Positions 55,501 through 64,000 of a stretch of 64,000 nucleotides of DNA are shown in pieces (the stretch's first letter is position 1; the number at the start of each line of letters is the position of its first letter). The position numbers and the translations under genes were made by a program. Under the pieces are notes generated by a model. That model was not told the DNA's origin. It saw only the letters and a program-made list of their open reading frames with translations, and did not search any database. This DNA comes from Sclerotiophoma versabilis. Its lineage: Eukaryota; Ascomycota; Dothideomycetes; Pleosporales; Didymellaceae. The stretch lies in the NCBI GenBank assembly GCA_012274445.1, contig JAAROD010000049.1, positions 1,635,287 through 1,699,286 of the forward strand, read 5' to 3'.

Positions 55501-56454
55501 GTAGCCATTACTAAGAAAGCGCGTAATTAACTTTAACTATGCAATACTATTTACTGCAATACTGCAGCTTATTAAGGACAGATTCCAGCAGTAAGAAAAG
55601 GTATTTAAGACAGGTAATTAGGGTATACTAGAGTACTATTAGACAGCACAGCAGTGTCTTACAGAATACTTAGGCAACCTAGTATACAATATTATACTTA
55701 TATTAGTATTAACTTTAGCGTCCTTATTAGTAACACCTACTATACTTTCTAAAGCTTAAGAGTTTAGCGCAGGGCTAAAGAAAGACAGCTCTATATTTAC
55801 AGCCAACTTAGTAATAAGAATACTATAGTTCTTTTAGCTAGAGTGTTTTCTATAGAATGCAGATAGTAGTATAGTACTTTAGGTATCTAAGATAATAAAG
55901 AAGATTAGTAAGCGTTCCTTTAGAAGATATATTCTTTCTTTTTTTCTAGTATAGAGCAGCTAATAAGGTATACACTACTATAGAGTATAAAGAAGTAAGT
56001 AATTAATTACTTTAAGAGCTATATTAGGTTTAGGTAGTATAGAGTAATTAGAATAGTCTGCAGAATAGTAATCTAGAGCTGTAGAGCTAAGAATAGCTTT
56101 TATATAGATATTAAGAGCTAATAAGCTTATATAATAACATAGTAGAGTTTATTAGATTAGTATTTTATAGCTATAATAGTATATAAATTAAATGTTATAG
56201 CAGTATTATAAAGGAGATATAAGATAAGGAGATATAGAAAGTAGATAAGTTTAATAGAAGGTAGAGGTATAAGAAAGTATAGTAAATAGAGAAAAGATAG
56301 GATAAGAGAGAGAGAAGTAATAGTTAAAGCTAGAAGGTAAAGTTAGGGGTTATATACTTTTTAATTAGCTAGAACCTTTTTATTAGTATTAAGCAGTTAG
56401 TAACCTTATAATAAAAAAGGTAAAGCCTCTATATATTTTATATTCTAATTATAA
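49571..56454. repeat. Subtelomeric 6.9-kb tandem unit, copy 1
   Basis: 6,884 bp, head to tail with copy 2. The period is the same at the left end (TACTATATGCC at 49571 and 56455) and the right end (CCTCTATATATTTTATATT at 56426 and 63310), so there is no net length difference. Differences are mainly C/T or G/A transitions in both directions, as expected from RIP acting separately on each. Near the left end three near-palindromes TTGCCCCTAGGGGCAA occur (49610, 49635, 49665), mutated here. RIP is lighter than in the transposon zone. Confidence 0.92.
54402..54593 (+). pseudogene. Residual coding stretch in subtelomeric unit 1
   Basis: A 63-codon stop-free stretch (54402-54593) of hydrophobic, helical character, flanked upstream and downstream by the same frame broken only by TAA/TAG. 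Read through, the plus-strand frame continues for many hundreds of codons in either direction, for example FYYRLEVAASCYSKV about 150 bp later. This suggests one large degenerate gene. Subtelomeric units of fungi often carry helicase genes, but I found no Walker A or DEAH motif, so I do not name it. Confidence 0.4.
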
Positions 56455-59400
56455 TACTATATGCCTAAACTATACTAATAGGGTAGAGTTAGGTTGCCCC
56501 TAGGGGCAAAAATAGTAGTTGCCCCTAGAGGCAAGGTCTTAGCATCACTTGCCCCTAGGGGTAAGAGGTCTGTGCTAGGATTTGCGAACTCTTAACCTGC
56601 TTATAACTAATCTAACATAGCTTTAATAATAAACTTTTGTCTTTAGAGAAACTACTCTTTCTAAATACTAATTCTAATAAAAGCAAAACTATAATAAAGT
56701 ATAAAGATAAAGACATCTTAACTAAAATAGAAAAAAGGTAATATACAGCTGTTAAGGAAATTAGGGAGGTAGACTCTATCTATAACTAAGCTACACCCTA
56801 CCTGCTTATAACAGCTAAATTCCTAATTAATACGCTTACCTTAGAATAGAGTATTAGTGCGAACAGGCCTATTAACCTAGCCTACAAGCAGCGTCTCTGC
56901 TAGATCTTTAACAAGGTAGGCGTTCTTTAGTAAGATAGAAGCTACTAGTTACAGGTTGCTTACTCTAAGGCGCAGGTGCAGCAGATACTAGACTACCTAG
57001 CAGAGATAGAGTAGGCTTAGGCAAGTGCTACTGCAGCTAAGAGCGCTAAAGAAGAGGATCTAAAGTAGCTGTTGTTTAAAGGCTAGGTAAGCACAGTAGG
57101 AGCAAAGGCAGAGCTTATTACTAGCTACTATCACGTTAAAGCTTTTAAAGAGTACTTGCAGTGTTATAGGTTGCTAGAGGAGAAGTAGTAGTAGGTGTGC
57201 AGCATCTACAACAAAGGTTTTAGCCCCTGCACGTGCAACTAAGCAACAAGCTAACCTAAAAGGTAGACATGCTTCTATCACATTTGCGTATTTAGCTGTG
57301 CACTAATTAAGAGGATATTATTCTTCCTAATAACTATAGACAGATATAGACAGAGCTAGCAACCTTATTATCTAATAACAGCCAGCTGTTCTAAGGTTTA
57401 AGCAAGTCTATTAAACAGGAGATGCTAGAGCACTTAAGGCTTAGCAGTTAAGTTAAGTTTCCTGTTTAACAGCTAGCTACGCTGTAGAGAAATCTTAGCT
57501 AGAGACTAATAATCACCTAATAGTGCTGCACCTTAATTAGGTAAGTAACCTTTAATATCTTAATATTTAAGTAGATAGCAAGCTATAGGATAGATAATGT
57601 AAGTGCAATCTATATTTAGACATGCTCAGTACATCTACGCTAAGCAATAACCTAGTATTGGTTTTCTATAATAGACAAGGTAATAAAGGTTACATTAGAG
57701 TTTTAAGGCTAGTATAGACTAGACGTTTAGCTAGCTAACTAGAATAAGCTAGCTAGCCTACTGCGCATACAAACTGTACACAAGGTGCGCGCGCTATTCT
57801 ATTCTAGCCTTAAGCTAGACATAGACCCTTATTCCTTAGGCACATATTAGCAAGACTTCTTCCTAGACGTAGATAACATTATATACCTTAGGTTGTATTA
57901 AACAGTTCTTTTAGAACTAGGACGCTAGTTTATTAACATCTAGGCGCTTTTAAAGACTACAAAGCAAGAAGGAAAGCTAATAAGTATAGTAATATTTTAC
58001 GTTGTTTTATAGATAAACACAGAGCCTAAGAAGGTCTTAGACCGTAACAACAATAAGCCTGCGCTGCAAAAGAACCTAGTACCTGCGCTGCAAGCAAGGT
58101 ATAGTAATAAGGCTAATAATAAGTTTTAAGACCTCTAGCAGGTAGTCCTTAATTACATACATAAGAACGCAAAAGACTTTACTATAACTATACTAGAGCA
58201 CTATCTCTATAAGTATCTAGGCAGAGATAATAAAGCCTATAGCACATAGTTTAAGTATAAAGTATAGAGAAAAGTGCTATCTATTATTACAATCTACGCA
58301 GGGTTGTCTCTACAACACAGGTACATTACTAGCCCTATATTAGAGAAGATTTATAAAATTAGTCTACCTATAATTGCGCAAACTACACTTAATCTTATCT
58401 ATTAGATCTTAGAAGTTGCAAATAATCTAGTGCTTTAGTTAGCAACTGCAGCTAAACAGCTGCTTAGCATAATACAGCTAGTAATTGCTTAATAAATAAC
58501 AAAGCAATACGTAGATATATTAGATCCTTATAGCAAAGATAGGCAACTAACTACTATTAGCCTAGTAGATAAGCAGCACGCAGAGAGTAAGCTATTCTCT
58601 TAAGAATTAATTAGCTACGCAACATATTAAGGGCAGCTATTAGCAGAAACGCGGAACCATAGGCCTCTTCTCTAGGCTTAGAATGGACTAAATACGCACA
58701 AATCTATCTAGGAGCCAACTACTGCCCTACTACTAAGCTCTAGATTAACAGCAGAGTTGGATGCAGAGGTTTTACTACAGATAGAGATGCAGGACTAAAT
58801 ACTAATTGACTTTTCCTTGGACAGGCTAAATAACCTTTAAAAACAACACTATTATAGAAGCACAATTAGCTAGCAGACAACTCAGCTATAACAGCATTCC
58901 CTCAACACAGAGCCTTACCAGCCTAAATATCTATCTACATCTCTTTCTTTACGCGCTATAACCAGCTTAGAAGGAGGATATTGGAGGCAGAGAGCATTAG
59001 CAAGACATAGGAAATAACTAGGATTTATAAACTCTAAACCCACTGCAGAAGGTCTAACATTAGTACCTAGCACCTACTACAGTAGCTAAAGATTATCAGC
59101 GCTAGTAAAAATAAAAGAATAGAGATTATGTTATATATTTAGTGCTCTTAAGTTTAATCTGCCCTATAGCTTACCTCTAGAGGCAAGCAGACACTGTATA
59201 ATCCTACTACTAGATCCTGTTAGCAATTGCCTTGCCTGTTCCTGCTATAGGAAATTACTGCCTCTACAGGTCTTATAATAGATTTTAATATATTTAATAA
59301 TAAGATTTTAAACCTAAGTCCACCCTAAGATATAGATCTATAGCTAAATTTACTACTAGCTGTTATTGCAATACAGCTAACAGACGCATAATAAAGCACT

Positions 59401-62400
59401 AATAGTAATAATAATAGTTCTAGAGACAATAATAAACTCTATAGCAACGCGTTACTTAGTAAACTTAGAGATAACTACAGTAAAGGCAGCTTTAGTAATA
59501 GAGAATAAGTAGTTATAGCAGCAGACTAGTATTTATAGAAGATTAATTACTCTAAAGAAGACTATAAGTTTAAAGGTATATTAGTGTTTAGTAGACTACG
59601 TGTGTATACAAATGCAAACAGCAACTAACAATACAGCAGTGCAGGAGTTTATTACAGCTACTAAGAGCACATCTTTTAACAGCAGCTAGGCTATTAACAT
59701 GCTGTAGAGGCAATACACAATTAACTATAGAAGCAGGAAGGCTAGCTCCTAAGCTGCTGCGTTAGAAGATAAGTATATACTATTATTCTTTCTTAATCTT
59801 CTTATTATTATAGGACAACTGCTTAGGCCAATCTTGCAGCTATCTAGCCGCTTTTTTAATAACATAACTATTAGCTTTAAGAACTAGTAGGCTTCCTATA
59901 GTAACAAGCACGTTTATAGACTGTTATTTAACCTAGAAAACTGTACCTTCTAGCTAGCTACAGCTGCAACGCAGGAGTCCTAGTTTATTATTATGCACTC
60001 TGTTGCTAACGCACCTAAGGAGCTTTTATTAAGGAGCGAACGTTAAAAACGTTACAAGAAGTTATCCTAATATAGCGCCCTACAGCTCTGCTATACTTAG
60101 TTTCTTATATTATATATTAAGAAGATCTTCTTTATTAGTAAGCTGTTAGAGGAGAGCGTAGAGCTATCTTAGAGATTAGACAGCCTATACACGTAAAAGA
60201 TTACCTTTAATAAATAGACAACCTTCTAAGAGGCTTTTATGCTAGAGTAGTTAGAGCACGTAAAACAGAGTATATAGGATATGTTTTAGACAGAGAACTA
60301 ACTAGCGTTCTATGCATATAACTATAGAGTAAATATTAAGATAGATATAGCTAACTAGCTATAAGCTATACCTAAAGAAACCTAACTACAGCCTATTAAA
60401 GAAGAGTCTAACTTAGAGGAAGAGGCTATTAAGATAGAGGGTAGCTTAGAGTATAACAAGCCATCCTGTAGCAGTATACTAGGAGCTAGCATAATTTCTT
60501 AAACTAGCTATAACTACTAAAACCTGTTTATAGGTAGGCTGTACTAGCTTTAAATAGGGCTTAAGAATAAGTATGTTCTTAATAGCATTAAGATAGTCTC
60601 TTACGCTCTAGTAATTAATATTAACTGTCTAGACAGATATTCCCTAGACCTAAATAACAAGCTAATACATTATCTTCTTACTAACTGCAATATAGTTCTA
60701 TAGGAGTACTAAGAGCTGCAAGACTTTACCTTCTACCCTCTTGCATTCTACCTAGTATACAGCAATTTTTTGTCCCTGCAGCCTCTAGCATTCCTAATAG
60801 ACAACTTCCTTACAGTTATATAGAAGAATATAAGCTACTAGTATAATAGAGCAGGCGTGTTAAGCTATAAGTACTTCTAGGGATACTTAAATATTAAAAG
60901 AAGTATCTAATATAGGCCTAATAACTTACTTATTACTAAGAGAGTTACAACTACTGCTCTAGCGCTGCCTAATTACAATAGAAACCTATTTACTTAAGTA
61001 GCGTCTAAGCAGGATCATCTACTACAGCACCTGCAGGGATAACTAACTCTTAATAACTCTAAGTCTTCTAGGCTATTTGTCTGTAAAGGATAGTAGATTA
61101 AAAGAGTAATACTTAAGAAGAAGCACGTATTTAGGATAGAATAAGTACTCTCTGTGCAGGTCTTAAGGCTAACTAACAGCACTTAGAGTTTCTCTACTAT
61201 GCTTAAACTTATCTTCTAGCTAATACATCTCTTCCTTAAAGAACTGCAATGCTATATATATCTCTTCTAATCCTTCTGCCTATTAGTGTTTCTAGGGGTT
61301 CTAGCATCTTTTATAGCTATGTTTATGCAGGCAATTAATAGTATCTATACTTACTTTAAGGCTGCTAGCTCTAAGAGATTATACATTACATTAGCAGAGA
61401 GGGTGTCCGCACTTAACTACCTTAGTAGCTACTACTTTACTAGATTCCTAAGATCTCTAATAGGCTTAGTGCTTTAGCTGCTAGGAATAATTAAGAGTAT
61501 TAAACAGAGTAGGTAGCTGTTTATTAACCCCCGCATGCTAGACCTATAAGGTGCTAGTAACCTTAGCCTAGTATAATAGCCTTAACAGGAGAACAGACAG
61601 CTAATTATAATATATATAGCATCTATTACTTTCTACTATAGGCTAGAGGTTGCAGCTAGCTGTTACAGCAAGGTATAGTTTAATAAGCTTAGCAGGCTTA
61701 GAGTATAAGAGCTAATAAGTGTAGCTAAGTTTCTTAAAAAGGTACTGTAGGAATTATAGAAGCTGCAGATAATTATGTTTATTATGCACTAGTTCTACTA
61801 CAGGTTAAACAAGGGCAGCTAAAGCTATACATTAAGCAACAGCTAGAGGGCACTATAGTTATTAGAAGACTAGCAAGAATAGGTAAAGCTGTAGGTATAG
61901 AGCAAGAACCTCTTCTCTTAGGAGTGCGTAGAATCTATGTTGTAGTTTTTTTAGTTAAGCTGCTAACAGAATATAGAGAGTATAAGTTAGTTATCTCTAT
62001 CTTTTTATTATAAGAGATTATGCTACAATCTACTATATTATGCAGAACGTAACGCAACTTTGCACAAGACCTATACACTAGCTGCATAAAACCCAACTAG
62101 TTAGCAGGTAGATTATTCTGCTTATAGAATGCAACTTAGTTCTCTGTGCTCTAGGCGGCTGTGCAGCACACTAGAGTAAAGGTAATAAGTAAAGACTACT
62201 AGATTAGCGCAATTACTATAGCTATGCTTACCTGTTAGATTAAGTGTCTGCTAGGCTTATATTAGTTAAGACTTAGCTACTACAAAGTAACATAACTAGT
62301 AGGCTTAGCTCTGCCTGTGTTGGCAATAGCAGTAAGACCTAGTAGCCTTAAGCAGGCAGCAATCGAGGCAGAGCACCGAGCTAAGTAGCTGTTGCTAAGA

Positions 62401-63338
62401 AAGCGTGTAATTAACTTTAACTATACAATACTATTTACTGCAATACTACAGCTTATTAAGAACAGATTCTAGCAGCAAGAAAAGGTATTTAAGACAGGTA
62501 ATTAGGGTATACTAGAGCACTATTAGATAGCGCAGCAGTATCTTGCAGAATACTTAGGCAACCTAGTGTACAATATTATGCTTATATTAGTATTAACTTT
62601 AGCGTCCTTATTGGTAACACATACTATACTTTCTAAAGCTTAAGAGTTTAGCGCAGGGCTAAAGAAAGACAGCTCTATATTCACAGCTAACTTAGTAATA
62701 AGAATACTATAGTTCTTTTAGCTAGAGTATTTTCTGTAGAATACAGATAGCAGTATAGTACTTTAGGTATCTAAGATAATAAAGAAGATTAGTAAGCATT
62801 TCTTTAGAAGATATGTTCTTTCTTTTTTTCTAGCGCAGAGTAGCTAATAAGGTATACACTACTATAGAGCATAAAGAAGTAAGTAATTAATTACTTTAAG
62901 AGCTATATTAGGTTTAAGTAGTATAGGGCAATTAGAATAGTCTGCAGAACAGTAATCTAGAGCTGCAGAGCTAAAAGGAGCTTTTATATAGACATTAAGA
63001 GCTAATAAGCTTATATAATAATATAGTAGAGTTTATTAGATTGGTATTTTACAGCTATAATAGTATATAGATTGAACGTTATAGCAGTATTATAAAGGAG
63101 ATGTAAGATAAGGAGATATAGGAAGCAGATAAGTTTAATAGAAGGTAGGGGTGTAAGAAAGTATAGTAAATAGAGAAAAGATAGGATAAGAGAGAGAGAA
63201 GTAATAGTTAAAGCTAGAAGGTAAAGTTAGGGGTTATATACTTTTTAATTAGCTAGAACCTTTTTATTAGTATTAAGCAGTTAGTAACCTTATAATAAAA
63301 AAGGTAGAGCCTCTATATATTTTATATTCCGATTATAA
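56455..63338. repeat. Subtelomeric 6.9-kb tandem unit, copy 2
   Basis: Same length and order as copy 1. The palindromes are better preserved here: perfect TTGCCCCTAGGGGCAA at 56494-56509 and near-perfect ones at 56519 and 56549. A related TTACCTCTAGAGGCAA lies in mid-unit near 59172. Both copies carry independent transitions. Confidence 0.92.
61286..61477 (+). pseudogene. Residual coding stretch in subtelomeric unit 2
   Basis: Exact counterpart (offset 6,884) of 54402-54593: 63 codons, with a few substitutions such as Thr/Ile, Val/Met, Ala/Thr and Cys/Tyr, all explained by transitions. No function can be assigned. Confidence 0.4.
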
Positions 63339-63564
63339 TAGTAGAAAGAGGTAAATTATAGCTAAATATAATAATATTAAATAGCTATTAAAAGCTAAAC
63401 ATAGATTTTAGTATAAAACTATTATTAGAAATAGTCCTAACCCTAACCCTATACTATTGCTAAAACCCTAACTCTAACTCTACTCTATAATAAAGAATAA
63501 AAAATAGAAGTTTAATAGCTTAAGAAAAGAGCTAGAAAAAAAAGAAAGAGGTAGAGAGAGAATA
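63339..63564. other. Subtelomeric spacer with inverted telomere scraps
   Basis: AT-rich. CCTAACCCTAACCCTA (63436-63451) and the degenerate CCCTAACTCTAACTCTA (about 63466-63482) are telomere repeats in the orientation opposite to the terminal array. Purine-rich AAAGAAAGAGG follows near 63540. Confidence 0.85.
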
Positions 63565-63780
63565 GTGCTCTAAACAACTAAGGTGCTTTAAACAACTAAG
63601 GTGCTCTAAACAACTAAGGTGCTCTAAACAACTAAGGTGCTCTAAACAACTAAGGTGCTCTAAAAAACTAAGGTGCTCTAAACAACTAAGGTACTCTAAA
63701 CAACTAAGGTGCTCTAAACAACTAAGGTGCTCTAAACAACTAAGGTGCTCTAAACAACTAAGGTGCTTTAAACAACTAAA
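63565..63780. repeat. 18-bp minisatellite, 12 copies
   Basis: GTGCTCTAAACAACTAAG repeated 12 times in register with a few single changes (GTGCTT, GTACTC, one AAAAAACTAAG, last copy ending AAA). A partial 13th follows (GTACTTAAG). CA-rich and almost unmutated, so expanded after RIP or too short to be a target. Confidence 0.97.
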
Positions 63781-63902
63781 GTACTTAAGTTAAAGGGTGG
63801 GCGGTGGGCCCTTAGGTGTTATAAAGAAGCCGAGCGCGGCAGTGAAGAAGAAAGGGGAGGGTAGTGGGCCGCTTAGGTGTCACAACCGCTGTGGACGGTG
63901 AA
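63781..63902. repeat. GC-rich telomere-adjacent block with an internal duplication
   Basis: GC content jumps. Two related segments, GGTGGGCCCTTAGGTGTTATAA (spread over about 63802-63823) and GTGGGCCGCTTAGGTGTCACAA (about 63864-63885), each ~60 bp apart. No coding signal. Abuts the telomere. Confidence 0.7.
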
Positions 63903-64000
63903 GGGTTAGGGTTAGGGTTAGGGTTAGGGTTAGGGTTAGGGTTAGGGTTAGGGTTAGGGTTAGGGTTAGGGTTAGGGTTAGGGTTAGGGTTAGGGTTGGG
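63903..64000 (+). repeat. Telomere, TTAGGG array
   Basis: GGG at 63903-63905, then 15 perfect TTAGGG copies (63906-63995) and a final TTGGG. G-rich strand running 5' to 3' toward the window end, so this is a right-hand chromosome terminus and the assembly reaches the telomere. Confidence 0.98.

Noticed and set aside
49571..63338. Naming the subtelomeric units as telomere-linked RecQ helicase genes
   Set aside because: The location fits, but no Walker A, DEAH or RecQ motif could be found on either strand by eye, so the name would rest on position alone.

Overview
The window is a chromosome end of a filamentous ascomycete (Pezizomycotina; a finer placement is not supported by the sequence alone). 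The evidence is short introns of about 50-85 bp with GTNNGT/CTRAY/AG signals, a terminal TTAGGG array at the right edge, and long stretches in which CA and TG are almost absent while TA is extreme. That last feature is the mark of repeat-induced point mutation (RIP).

Layout. 1-8.9 kb is ordinary balanced-composition DNA with four gene loci: a secreted beta-propeller-like 'choice-of-anchor B' protein (+), an allantoate-permease-type MFS transporter (-), a RidA/YjgF gene (+) broken by one nonsense codon, and a D-amino-acid oxidase (+) cut off after its first half. RidA enzymes remove the reactive imino acids that amino-acid oxidases make, so the last two, with the transporter, look like a decayed amino-acid-use cluster at the edge of the repeat zone.

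9.4-49.5 kb is a transposon graveyard: at least four Fot1/pogo-type transposase remnants, a Ty3/gypsy remnant, three Ty1/copia-type elements and several old gypsy LTRs, nearly all RIP-degraded and nested in one another. Two things stand out as not RIP-mutated. One is an island near 14.3-16.8 kb that holds a two-exon gene for a 75-residue secreted cysteine-rich, defensin-like peptide. The other is an intact, very young chromodomain-bearing Ty3/gypsy element (37664-44661; identical 499-bp LTRs, TAGAG target duplication) plus an identical solo LTR at 11318-11816 (GGTAA duplication). Reconstructed nesting: copia B inserted beside the tail of copia C (CCTAC duplication), then the young gypsy element inserted into copia B. 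Copia C itself interrupts copia A, which also carries an old RIP-mutated gypsy solo LTR (GTAAG duplication).

The young gypsy element has gag and pol in -1 relation with a T-TTT-TTA heptamer in the overlap, a possible self-primed primer-binding site, four copies of a palindrome upstream of its TATA box, and an antisense ORF whose cysteine spacing matches a Zn2Cys6 cluster followed by a coiled-coil-like helix.

49.6-63.3 kb is two head-to-tail copies of a 6,884-bp subtelomeric unit with the same period at both ends, differing mainly by C/T and G/A transitions. It is followed by an inverted scrap of telomere repeat, a 12-copy 18-bp minisatellite, a short GC-rich block, and the telomere itself (63903-64000).
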